Positions 1 to 8,600 of a stretch of 22,317 nt of DNA are shown here, in pieces (the first letter of the stretch is position 1; each line of letters begins with the position of its first letter). The notes under the pieces were generated by a model. The model did no database searches, was not told the DNA's origin, and saw only the letters and a program-made list of their open reading frames with translations. The DNA comes from Mesostigma viride (taxonomy: Eukaryota; Streptophyta; Mesostigmatophyceae; Mesostigmatales; Mesostigmataceae), in NCBI GenBank assembly GCA_009746045.1, contig RPFO01000140.1, positions 1 to 22,317 of the forward strand, read 5' to 3'. The translations under genes and the position numbers were made by a program.

Positions 1-2
1 CA

Positions 3-47
3 CACGATGTGCCTGAAGATGAACGGCAACGGCACATTCCCACACAG
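3..47 (+). CDS. Kinesin exon A (partial at left edge)
   Basis: Fifteen codons (ending in RHIPTQ) run up to a good donor, CAG|GTAAGC, at 48. The frame was chosen because it ends in phase 0 and joins in phase to exon B, whose acceptor is also phase 0. The frame starting at base 1 is open too, but it would give a phase mismatch. The residues precede the GFYLENV strand, where kinesins have a variable loop, so no diagnostic motif supports this exon. Its left boundary is outside the window. Confidence 0.55.
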
Positions 48-3000
48 GTAAGCCTCTACATTTGCTGCAGGGGCGGCTGGGAGGCACAGCAGGCAAATGC
101 ATTCAATTCCATCGTTCCCAATCTCAAGAAGGTAGGGCCGTACTGGCCACGAGTAGGCTTGGCACAGGGGCTGGGTGTTGTATCAGAAATATGGCGACTT
201 TGTCTACCCACACGTTGGCAATCTGCTGGCACCTCCTTCCCACCTGGGAGGAGCCCTCTTCATGTGGTTGCGGGTGGGGGAAAGACATGCTGACATGGGG
301 GCATGTTGCATGCTGCGGCTGGGGCACGTTGCTTGGCAGTAGCATTCTGGGGCTGCCCAACGCGATGCTGGCACCTGTTGATAGGCAGCGTGGGGTCCAC
401 CGCCACGTGTTGACTGACGGCCAGTGCTGCGTGCATGCCGTGTTGGGGCCATGCGCACCGGTCGCTCGTGGCTGCCGCAGGGCCTGCGCATGCGGTGGGG
501 CCGGCGCGAGGGCTTCTATCTGGAGAATGTGTACAAGTTTGAGTGTGGCACCGCGGAGCAGGCGCTGGAGCTCTTCCGCGCGGGGGTGGCCAACAAGGTG
601 GGTGGGTGGATGTGCCCAACAAGGGGGTGTCCCGTCCAGGTTGGTATGGGCAACATGGAGCGTGGCCAGACACCACACACATCCCTCTGGCCGCCACGCC
701 ATTTGCACCCTGTGCAGATGTTGCCTTGCCTTTCTTCTGCAAGCCAGGTCTTCTCAGTTTCTGTACGCTCACCCATTCATGCGTGCAGTGGCGGTGTGCC
801 GTCGTGCACGTACACTCGGCACCCCTGCCCACCACATCCTACACTCAGCACCCTGCACCCAACCCCAACCACTGACCCCAACCACTCACCCCCTGCACCC
901 CTCCCCCTGCCCAGATCATGGCGTCGCACCGCATGAACATGGCGTCCAGCCGCTCGCACGCGCTCTTCATCCTGGAGGTGGACAGCATCAACACCGCGTG
1001 CCCCGACGAGGTCAAGAAGAGGTGCGTGGGCCACTGCGGGCGTGCTGTGGTGCACACATGCCACATGCAGGCCCTCGGCACGCCAAGTCCCTGCCTACCT
1101 GTCCGCATACGCGGCCAGCCATGTGGGTATGGGTATGTGGCCACCCGGCCGCGATGCTGAAGCAGGATCGCATCCACAGTCTAGTGCACCGCAAGCCCTG
1201 CCCCTTGCGGGTCTGTGGACGCTGCACGCTCATGTTTCCGTTGCCCCTGCCTTCCTCACGACCCCAATACTTTTTCCCTTTCTCATACCAATACTTCTTT
1301 CCTTTCTCATGCCAGTACTTCTTCCCTTTCTCATGGGATGCCGCCTCCTGCTCCTTGCCTAGGGACGCTTCCGTGCCACTCTATGCGGCTCGTTCATCAG
1401 ACAGTCCGTAACACCCTGTGTTTTGTTGTGGGTTCATCGCATCTGTCCCCCATGTCGCCGTGCGCGCCCCAGCAAGCTCTCCCTGGTGGACCTGGCAGGG
1501 TCCGAGAGGGCGTCCCTGGTGGGTGCCGCCTCGTCTTCCACGCTGCAGCAGGTACGGTGGAGGCTCCCGCATGCCACTTACGTCCCATGATTTCTTGTGT
1601 CGTGCACGACTCTGCCTACCTCGCTGTGTGTGTGGAACTGAGCCGCTGCCTGAGCTTCCATGGTGCACTTCCACCTGAGCTTGTCGTTTCCTGTGCCACT
1701 GTCCATCTACGTCAAATAGTTGTACGGCTGATTTGTGGGTAAAAAACAAAACAAGATGCATGTAAGCAGAAAATTAGGCTGTTGATATCGATAATGACCT
1801 CTTGTTGCCGAGCAAGCTGCTTAGCTATAGATGTGGGGGATGCAGAAATCCAGCAAACTGATGTCAGCATAATATGGCCTGGCCTGCCCTGCACACACAC
1901 TGGGCATGGCACGGCTCTGCCTCAAGTCATTGCTTGGATCTTGTTCGAGCCTGGCAGCCTGCATTCCCACGGTGCCCCTGCTTCATCCACCGTGCCTCTC
2001 CATGCTCTCGTGTTCTCTGGGCGCGCGGGTCCCCAGGAGAGTATTTTTATAAACAAGTCGCTGTTCACGCTGCGCAAGGTGATATCCGCGCTGGCGGAGA
2101 GCCCAGCCAAGTTGGTGCACGTACCCTACCGAGACTCCAAGCTGACCAGCCTGTTGAAGAGCAGGTGCGACGTAGTCTGTGTGCGGCATTCGGTATACCT
2201 TTACCCGATATGCATGTGTGCCAGGACTACGGCGGTGATTGATTGGTAGATATCCAGCCACGCATCCGATAAATTCTGTCTTTCTGACACAGGGCATATT
2301 CAAGAATAAAGACCAATGCATATTCAAGAATAAAGACCGAGGCATATTCAAGAATAAAGACCGAGGCATATTCAAGGATAAAGACCGAGGCATATTCAAG
2401 AATAAGGACCGAGGCATATTCAAGAATAAAGACCGAGGCATATTCAAGAATAAAGACCGAGGCATATTCAAGAATAAGGACCGAGGCGTATTCAAGAATA
2501 AAGACCGAGGCATATTCAAGAATAAAGACCGAGGCGTATTCAAGAATATAGACCGAGGCATGTTCAAGAATAAAGACCGAGGCATATTCAAGAATAAAGA
2601 CCGAGGCATATTCAAGAATAAAGACCGAGGCATATTCAAGAATAAAGACTGCTGTACCAATCATTCCATTGCTAAAGGATCTTGACAAGTTCCTGCTAGA
2701 GCGTGGTAAAGTCATGTACCAGATAGGGCTTGGCCTTGCTTGTTGTTCGGTTTGGCTGACTCCGTTGTGCCTGCTGGCGTTGTGCGCGCTCCCTCATGCC
2801 TTCTAATTACCACATCCTTTTGCCTTATGTGTTTCTTTTGTTATGGTGAACGATATGCACATTTTTACCGGTCCATGGCCAATACCTTCATGATTAGTAG
2901 AAGAAAAATGCCAGCCAGGCACAACACTGAAAAGTTGTGTGGCTAGCGAACATGCATGAAACCCACCGAATAATAGATAGTGGCAACTTGATCCCAGGAG

Positions 3001-5337
3001 AGCGCGAGCCGGTGGCTTGTGGCAGCGGCAAAACACGGCGGTGAGACGTGGCCACGTGTCCCCATGGACTAGCCCTTAGTTTGGAAATCACCATAAACGT
3101 CCTGACTGACTGCCGTGTCTAGTTAGCAAGCAAAGGAGGGCACAGGACAGCGCTTGATGAGCGATTCAACCCTGCCACCTCCTCACGGTGCACCAGTAGA
3201 GGAATGGTGCGGCTGGTGTGCGCACTTGTGTGGGGGGGGTGCAATTGGCAGCACGCTCGGCTGGTTCTGGTCTCGGCGGAGAATCGGCAAGTTCTTATCC
3301 GGCAGCCCTTACAGCTCGCCTGGCAGGCTAGCTGGCATGCATACCGTGGAAGCAATCTTGTGATCTGGCTAAGCTTTATGTTACGAATCACTTACGAAAA
3401 CGAGGGGGGCTCTCTGGCGCTTGCATCCGAGTGGAACGCCCAGAGAGGCATATTGTTTTGCTGCTACGACAAGAAAATGGACACGGCAGTCAGACTGATT
3501 TTGCCTCTATGAGCACTCTGCATCGCTGGGAAGGGCTAGAAGTGTATGGAGCAGGCTGAGGGCTGTGTGAGCCATGCGCATGCATCGCACTATGGATTGA
3601 CTTGCCACGTGACCCCTCTGACCTGACAAGGCCTTATGCCATGTGTGCTCCCACTCCTCGACTGCTGCCAGCCTGGGAGGGACTGCCATGACCCTAATGG
3701 TGGCGTGTGTGGCTCCGAGCGACAAGTATTTCGAGGACAACCTGAGCACCCTGGAGTATGGCAGGTAATGCTTCTTGCCCTTGTGCTGTGCTCTTTTCCC
3801 TCAGTGCCCTGGCTAAGTTTGTACCGGGTGTGCAAGTAGCGCACCTGCTGCTACACGGACCCCGAAGTAGTTGGCTTGGCGTGCAACACTGCTATACCTT
3901 TTTTTAGCATAGCAGCTCTTGTGATTTTTCATTTTGTTTGTGCATGCGTGAGCTTTGTCATATGTGATGTCAACCCTGTGCTGCTCTTCGACAATGTGTG
4001 CGTCCTTGGTTCTTTTAGTCAGCGCAATCTTGGATGTGCCAACGAAGCTTTGGGGGGCTTGAGTACAGGCGTCATGCTGTCAACGGCAACCCCGGCTACA
4101 GGCTATGATGGAAGAGTTAGGGCCCAGCGCGGGCTTGTTCGTAAATAATTCTATGTGCTTGAGTCACCAGTATTGAGTAAGACTCTGTTGGCACCAAGAA
4201 GCGGACGTCAGACTGTGCTTCTCCCATCAACTGGTGTTTGATTGCTGGTCTTCTTTTGCTTACAGGGCTGAGCTGTGTGGGGTGCACTGTGCTCAGGCTG
4301 TAATTAGGGACCGTTAAGGGAATATCCCAGGACAGCATCACACTTTCTACTGGCCATGAATGAAACACAGGAGACAGGCAAAGCTTACAAAACACTCGGT
4401 AAAGAAAAGCAGCAATGCACAGGACAATGCTGCCCCGTAGTGGGTGAACCTGCCAAGCAGGTATGGTCTATGGAGGATAAACTTGGTTCATCGAAGGTTT
4501 ACATTTCACGGACTACCCACCGGCGGGAAGACCTTGGCAATGAGCCATGTTCCAGGCATGTGCTATGATTTTCTTGGATCAGGCCATCATCTCCAACCGC
4601 CATGCCCAATGCCGACACTGTCATGTGATATTCGAGCGGTGGCGTCTGCGCGTGTGTTTCCCTGTTCCTGCGGTGCCACCCGCAGCAAGGCGAAGAACAT
4701 CTCCAACACGCTGGTGGTGAATGAGGACCCAAAGACGCGGCTGATCCGCGAGCTGAGGGAACGCGTCAAGTTTTTGGAGGCGCAGCTGGCCGCGCAAGAG
4801 ACTGTCTACGTGCTGGGAGGGAGGGGGCTGAGGAGATGGCAGGCACACCACAGGCCTTGCCCGCTGTGGGCAGTTGGGAGCGTGAGGTATGCTTGCGTCT
4901 GTCCTGTCACAACGATCCCCGGTCTTCATTAGGGCGCGAAGGAGAATGAGCCATCATCACCATTGACGAGTCCCAAGAACCAACTAAAGAAGCCAAGTCT
5001 GCAATTTGTGCATGCTGTCAAAACTGAGGGGTGTTGGGTAGGGGTGTGGAAGAAGAGGAAGGTTTACAGTGTGCCCAGCCATCTCAACACTTGGTGATTG
5101 GTCTCTGTGTAAGGGGTCCTACCCGTCAACGAATGTCAGATAGAACTTGACGCTTCCTATGTATCCCCAATTATGTGCGTTCCCCTCAAAGCCCTTACCT
5201 CCACTTCTGAAGCCCATGACTGCGTGTTGCAACATCAATGGCTGCCCACCATTGTACTCAGGACCATGAGTATTACTGGCCATTTCTTGATTAGCATGCA
5301 TCACATGCATCCATTTCCGCATGTCCTTGCAGGGAGA

Positions 5338-5382
<45 letters not shown>

Positions 5383-5545
5383 CATGCATGGACGACCCAG
5401 GTTTTCCAAGAGCGACCAGCCTCCTTCCGGGGATGTCGTTAGCGCCCGCTCTGCCAGCGATGCTTCCCCGCCCCTCCCAGACTCGGCGGGCATGAACGGC
5501 AGCCACCTTGGCCGCAGGCTTATGGACAGTGTGGCGTTCATAAAG
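3..5545 (+). CDS. Kinesin-like motor protein, 3' part of a multi-exon gene (5' end outside window)
   Basis: Kinesins are ATP-driven microtubule motors. The model joins nine exons: 3-47, 481-597, 915-1021, 1473-1551, 2037-2164, 3672-3764, 4686-4886, 4933-5037 and 5333-5545, about 363 codons if one frame break in exon G is repaired. Seen directly are switch I NMASSRSH, switch II DLAGSE, INKSLFTLRKVISALAE, HVPYRDSKLTSLLKS and LGGTAMTLMVACVAPSD, followed by a neck with leucine-spaced RELRERVKFLEAQLA. The ATP-binding P-loop and the start codon lie upstream of base 1. All introns are GT..AG and the phases match (0,0,2,0,2,2,0,0,0). The spacing GFYLENV, then SSRSH, then DLAGSE, together with LRMRW before GFYLEN, recalls the KIF12/kinesin-16 group. 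That subfamily call is tentative because it rests on recollection, not alignment. Cargo, direction and cellular role cannot be read from the sequence. The C-terminus is not resolved: the last recognised exon is followed by a giant satellite array. Confidence 0.88.
48..480 (+). other. Intron 1 (433 nt)
   Basis: GTAAGC..CCGCAG, phase 0. The sequence is unique, with several overlapping open frames on both strands but no recognisable protein signature or repeat. Confidence 0.6.
481..597 (+). CDS. Kinesin exon B: GFYLENV strand and following helix of the motor
   Basis: Acceptor CCGCAG|GGC and donor AAG|GTGGGT enclose 39 codons. LRMRWGRREGFYLENVYKFE matches the kinesin segment that normally reads like 'GVYVENLT', and it is followed by TAEQALELFRAGVANK, the helix before the switch I loop. 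Both ends are phase 0. The frame is open upstream of 481, so the exact acceptor rests on the splice consensus and on the fit with exon A. Confidence 0.85.
598..914 (+). other. Intron 2 (317 nt)
   Basis: GTGGGT..GCCCAG, phase 0. The last ~75 nt form a C-rich tract that includes a 13-nt direct repeat (863-888) and probably serves as the polypyrimidine tract. Confidence 0.85.
863..888 (+). repeat. 13-nt tandem duplication in the C-rich end of intron 2
   Basis: CCCCAACCACTGA is followed directly by CCCCAACCACTCA, one mismatch. It is a minor local duplication upstream of the exon C acceptor. Confidence 0.8.
915..1021 (+). CDS. Kinesin exon C: switch I
   Basis: The acceptor is CTGCCCAG|ATC, after a long C-rich tract. 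It encodes IMASHRMNMASSRSHALF followed by ILEVDS. NMASSRSH is the canonical NxxSSRSH switch I motif, which coordinates Mg-ATP. The exon ends at 1021 with AG left over (phase 2) before donor GTGCGT. The leftover AG joins the first C of exon D to make serine. Confidence 0.93.
1022..1472 (+). other. Intron 3 (451 nt)
   Basis: GTGCGT..CCCCAG, phase 2. It contains the pyrimidine-rich 24-nt triplication at 1264-1335; the remainder shows nothing recognisable. Confidence 0.88.
1264..1335 (+). repeat. Pyrimidine-rich 24-nt tandem repeat, 3 copies
   Basis: Units at 1264-1287, 1288-1311 and 1312-1335 each begin CCAATAC or CCAGTAC and end CTTTCTCAT(G/A). The units differ by a few substitutions, as expected of an ageing minisatellite. 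Confidence 0.9.
1473..1551 (+). CDS. Kinesin exon D: switch II
   Basis: Acceptor CGCCCCAG|C restores the serine codon split by intron 3. It reads KLSLVDLAGSERASLVG, containing switch II DLAGSE, the strongest single kinesin signature in the window. It then runs through AASSSTLQQ to donor CAG|GTACGG at 1552 (phase 0). The loop after SER is serine-rich, where many kinesins have a TGAEG-like stretch. Confidence 0.95.
1552..2036 (+). other. Intron 4 (485 nt)
   Basis: GTACGG..CCCCAG, phase 0. It includes a locally AT-rich stretch near 1740-1800. No repeat, RNA or coding signature is seen. Confidence 0.88.
2037..2164 (+). CDS. Kinesin exon E: microtubule-binding face (loop 12 / alpha-5 region)
   Basis: Acceptor CCCCAG|GAG opens in phase 0. 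It encodes ESIF then INKSLFTLRKVISALAE, and after a short spacer HVPYRDSKLTSLLKS. INKSL and YRDSKLT are conserved in nearly all kinesins and form part of the microtubule interface. The middle reads SLFTLRKVI where conventional kinesins have SLSALGNVI. The exon ends in phase 2 (AG) before GTGCGA. Confidence 0.95.
2165..3671 (+). other. Intron 5 (1,507 nt)
   Basis: GTGCGA..TGCCAG, phase 2. It is the longest fully contained intron. It holds the 24-nt minisatellite at 2293-2652, followed by about 1 kb of unique sequence with a G8 run at 3232-3239. No transposon ends or coding signatures were recognised. Confidence 0.88.
2293..2652 (+). repeat. 24-nt minisatellite, 15 copies, within intron 5
   Basis: The consensus unit runs GGCATATTCAAGAATAAAG then ACCGA. 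Fifteen units lie head to tail in exact 24-nt register. Variants are single substitutions only (for example GCGTATTC, AAGGATA, AATATAG, GCATGTTC). Unit 1 ends ACCAA, unit 2 opens TGCATATTC and the last ends ACTGC. Since 24 is divisible by 3, all three + frames translate as 8-residue repeats such as IFKNKDRG. These sit inside an intron and are not considered coding. Confidence 0.97.
3672..3764 (+). CDS. Kinesin exon F: last motor strand
   Basis: The acceptor CTGCCAG|C completes a serine codon, so the junction reads SLLKS-S-LGG across a 1,507-nt intron. LGGTAMTLMVACVAPSDKYF then EDNLSTLEYG matches the conserved 'LGGNSKT.MIA..SP....EETLSTL.YA' end of the kinesin motor. It ends with AG (phase 2) before donor GTAATG. 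Both flanking introns preserve the frame, so no motor exon appears to be missing. Confidence 0.95.
3765..4685 (+). other. Intron 6 (921 nt)
   Basis: GTAATG..CCGCAG, phase 2. The sequence is unique, with T-rich patches near 3899-3950. No repeat, RNA or coding element is recognised. Confidence 0.85.
4686..4886 (+). CDS. Kinesin exon G: neck and start of coiled coil, with a frame break
   Basis: Acceptor ACCCGCAG|C gives SKAKNISNTLVVNEDPK, the usual motor-to-neck transition, followed by TRLIRELRERVKFLEAQLA with leucine and valine spacing typical of a coiled coil. After codon 4807-4809 the frame becomes doubtful. Continued straight on, it meets a stop early in exon H. A +1 shift in the G run 4823-4827 gives GAEEMAGTPQALPAVGSWER, which runs in phase into exon H. 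A micro-intron 4810-4853 (GTGCTG..CCACAG) would restore the same frame. The 3' end is set by donor GAG|GTATGC at 4887. Confidence 0.8.
4887..4932 (+). other. Intron 7 (46 nt)
   Basis: GTATGC..CATTAG. It is far shorter than its neighbours. Retention gives a stop in all plausible frames within a few dozen codons, whereas removal joins two protein-like stretches (ending WERE, then GAKENEP). Confidence 0.6.
4933..5037 (+). CDS. Kinesin exon H: low-complexity tail
   Basis: After a 46-nt intron (GTATGC..CATTAG) the reading GAKENEPSSPLTSPKNQLKK continues in phase 0. It is rich in Ser, Pro and Lys and has no recognised domain. The 3' end is uncertain: donor GTAGGG at 5038 and donor GTTTAC at 5062 are both phase 0, and the first fits the consensus better. 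Without a splice the frame stops at 5095-5097. Confidence 0.6.
5038..5332 (+). other. Intron 8 (295 nt)
   Basis: GTAGGG..TTGCAG, phase 0. The start could instead be 5062. No repeats or other elements are seen. Confidence 0.6.
5333..5545 (+). CDS. Kinesin exon I: poly-alanine tract and Ser/Pro-rich tail; last recognised exon
   Basis: Acceptor CCTTGCAG|GGA opens 71 codons in phase 0. They begin GD followed by 14 alanines (13 GCT plus one GCC), then a basic and Ser/Pro-rich stretch (RPRFSKSDQPPSGDVV) ending RRLMDSVAFIK. Donor AAG|GTAATC at 5546 is a good consensus. If it is not used, the frame continues 16 codons to TAG at 5594-5596, which would end the protein before the satellite array. No domain is recognised. 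Confidence 0.65.
5339..5380 (+). repeat. (GCT)13 GCC trinucleotide tract coding poly-alanine
   Basis: Thirteen perfect GCT triplets plus a terminal GCC start six bases after the exon I acceptor. In the chosen frame they give 14 alanines. Read in other frames or on the other strand they would give Leu, Cys or Ser runs, but only the Ala frame is followed by a long open, splice-compatible stretch. Confidence 0.95.
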
Positions 5546-5679
5546 GTAATCCCGCCTGTTGTGCCTTCTGAATACAGTGATGGGTTTATACTGTAGCTTT
5601 TACTGAAGTATGGGCAACTCTTAGGACAATAGTTTTTTGGTTGGAGCAATTTGTTCAGGCCTTGACTTTCCATCAAGGG
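5546..5679 (+). other. Unique spacer between exon I and the satellite array
   Basis: 134 nt of non-repetitive sequence begins with a donor-like GTAATC. It holds the in-frame TAG at 5594-5596 if intron 9 is not spliced. I see no TGTAA (the usual green-algal polyadenylation signal) or AATAAA here. Confidence 0.75.
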
Positions 5680-8600
5680 GGTGGCGCGTGACCACTTGGG
5701 TGGATGGCGCGCGATTCCTCCGGTGGCGCGTGATCACTTGGGTGGATGGCGCGCGATTCCTCCGGTGGCGCGTGATCACTTGGGTGGATGGCGCGCGATT
5801 CCTCCGGTGGCGCGTGATCACTTGGGTGGATGGCGCGCGATTCCTCCGGTGGCGCGTGATCACTTGGGTGGATGGCGCGCGATTCCTCCGGTGGCGCGTG
5901 ATCACTTGGGTGGATGGCGCGCGATTCCTCCGGTGGCGCGTGATCACTTGGGTGGATGGCGCGCGATTCCTCCGGTGGCGCGTGATCACTTGGGTGGATG
6001 GCGCGCGATTCCTCCGGTGGCGCGTGATCACTTGGGTGGATGGCGCGCGATTCCTCCGGTGGCGCGTGATCACTTGGGTGGATGGCGCGCGATTCCTCCG
6101 GTGGCGCGTGATCACTTGGGTGGATGGCGCGCGATTCCTCCGGTGGCGCGTGATCACTTGGGTGGATGGCGCGCGATTCCTCCGGTGGCGCGTGATCACT
6201 TGGGTGGATGGCGCGCGATTCCTCCGGTGGCGCGTGATCACTTGGGTGGATGGCGCGCGATTCCTCCGGTGGCGCGTGATCACTTGGGTGGATGGCGCGC
6301 GATTCCTCCGGTGGCGCGTGATCACTTGGGTGGATGGCGCGCGATTCCTCCGGTGGCGCGTGATCACTTGGGTGGATGGCGCGCGATTCCTCCGGTGGCG
6401 CGTGATCACTTGGGTGGATGGCGCGCGATTCCTCCGGTGGCGCGTGATCACTTGGGTGGATGGCGCGCGATTCCTCCGGTGGCGCGTGATCACTTGGGTG
6501 GATGGCGCGCGATTCCTCCGGTGGCGCGTGATCACTTGGGTGGATGGCGCGCGATTCCTCCGGTGGCGCGTGATCACTTGGGTGGATGGCGCGCGATTCC
6601 TCCGGTGGCGCGTGATCACTTGGGTGGATGGCGCGCGATTCCTCCGGTGGCGCGTGATCACTTGGGTGGATGGCGCGCGATTCCTCCGGTGGCGCGTGAT
6701 CACTTGGGTGGATGGCGCGCGATTCCTCCGGTGGCGCGTGATCACTTGGGTGGATGGCGCGCGATTCCTCCGGTGGCGCGTGATCACTTGGGTGGATGGC
6801 GCGCGATTCCTCCGGTGGCGCGTGATCACTTGGGTGGATGGCGCGCGATTCCTCCGGTGGCGCGTGATCACTTGGGTGGATGGCGCGCGATTCCTCCGGT
6901 GGCGCGTGATCACTTGGGTGGATGGCGCGCGATTCCTCCGGTGGCGCGTGATCACTTGGGTGGATGGCGCGCGATTCCTCCGGTGGCGCGTGATCACTTG
7001 GGTGGATGGCGCGCGATTCCTCCGGTGGCGCGTGATCACTTGGGTGGATGGCGCGCGATTCCTCCGGTGGCGCGTGATCACTTGGGTGGATGGCGCGCGA
7101 TTCCTCCGGTGGCGCGTGATCACTTGGGTGGATGGCGCGCGATTCCTCCGGTGGCGCGTGATCACTTGGGTGGATGGCGCGCGATTCCTCCGGTGGCGCG
7201 TGATCACTTGGGTGGATGGCGCGCGATTCCTCCGGTGGCGCGTGATCACTTGGGTGGATGGCGCGCGATTCCTCCGGTGGCGCGTGATCACTTGGGTGGA
7301 TGGCGCGCGATTCCTCCGGTGGCGCGTGATCACTTGGGTGGATGGCGCGCGATTCCTCCGGTGGCGCGTGATCACTTGGGTGGATGGCGCGCGATTCCTC
7401 CGGTGGCGCGTGATCACTTGGGTGGATGGCGCGCGATTCCTCCGGTGGCGCGTGATCACTTGGGTGGATGGCGCGCGATTCCTCCGGTGGCGCGTGATCA
7501 CTTGGGTGGATGGCGCGCGATTCCTCCGGTGGCGCGTGATCACTTGGGTGGATGGCGCGCGATTCCTCCGGTGGCGCGTGATCACTTGGGTGGATGGCGC
7601 GCGATTCCTCCGGTGGCGCGTGATCACTTGGGTGGATGGCGCGCGATTCCTCCGGTGGCGCGTGATCACTTGGGTGGATGGCGCGCGATTCCTCCGGTGG
7701 CGCGTGATCACTTGGGTGGATGGCGCGCGATTCCTCCGGTGGCGCGTGATCACTTGGGTGGATGGCGCGCGATTCCTCCGGTGGCGCGTGATCACTTGGG
7801 TGGATGGCGCGCGATTCCTCCGGTGGCGCGTGATCACTTGGGTGGATGGCGCGCGATTCCTCCGGTGGCGCGTGATCACTTGGGTGGATGGCGCGCGATT
7901 CCTCCGGTGGCGCGTGATCACTTGGGTGGATGGCGCGCGATTCCTCCGGTGGCGCGTGATCACTTGGGTGGATGGCGCGCGATTCCTCCGGTGGCGCGTG
8001 ATCACTTGGGTGGATGGCGCGCGATTCCTCCGGTGGCGCGTGATCACTTGGGTGGATGGCGCGCGATTCCTCCGGTGGCGCGTGATCACTTGGGTGGATG
8101 GCGCGCGATTCCTCCGGTGGCGCGTGATCACTTGGGTGGATGGCGCGCGATTCCTCCGGTGGCGCGTGATCACTTGGGTGGATGGCGCGCGATTCCTCCG
8201 GTGGCGCGTGATCACTTGGGTGGATGGCGCGCGATTCCTCCGGTGGCGCGTGATCACTTGGGTGGATGGCGCGCGATTCCTCCGGTGGCGCGTGATCACT
8301 TGGGTGGATGGCGCGCGATTCCTCCGGTGGCGCGTGATCACTTGGGTGGATGGCGCGCGATTCCTCCGGTGGCGCGTGATCACTTGGGTGGATGGCGCGC
8401 GATTCCTCCGGTGGCGCGTGATCACTTGGGTGGATGGCGCGCGATTCCTCCGGTGGCGCGTGATCACTTGGGTGGATGGCGCGCGATTCCTCCGGTGGCG
8501 CGTGATCACTTGGGTGGATGGCGCGCGATTCCTCCGGTGGCGCGTGATCACTTGGGTGGATGGCGCGCGATTCCTCCGGTGGCGCGTGATCACTTGGGTG

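Noticed and set aside
124-835. Minus-strand open frames opposite exons A and B
   Set aside because: They are shadows of GC-rich + strand exon and intron sequence without recognisable domains.
62-1411. A single 449-codon open frame over the left end
   Set aside because: It runs through the introns and is in a different frame from the NMASSRSH exon. Its composition is Cys/His/Arg-rich with no domain, typical of a chance frame in GC-rich DNA.
1983-2715. Minus-strand repetitive frames (SLFLNMPR-like and VFILEYAS-like) and the + strand IFKNKDRG frame
   Set aside because: All are translations of the 24-nt intronic minisatellite, whose length also preserves frame. The kinesin splice phases place it inside intron 5.
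2653-3671. Possible transposon remnant in the unique part of intron 5
   Set aside because: I found no terminal repeats, target duplication or transposase-like frame.
5119-5676. Minus-strand frame containing a poly-Ala run
   Set aside because: It is the complement of the GCT tract region. The + strand frame fits splice sites and phases with the upstream kinesin exons, and the minus frame has no such support.
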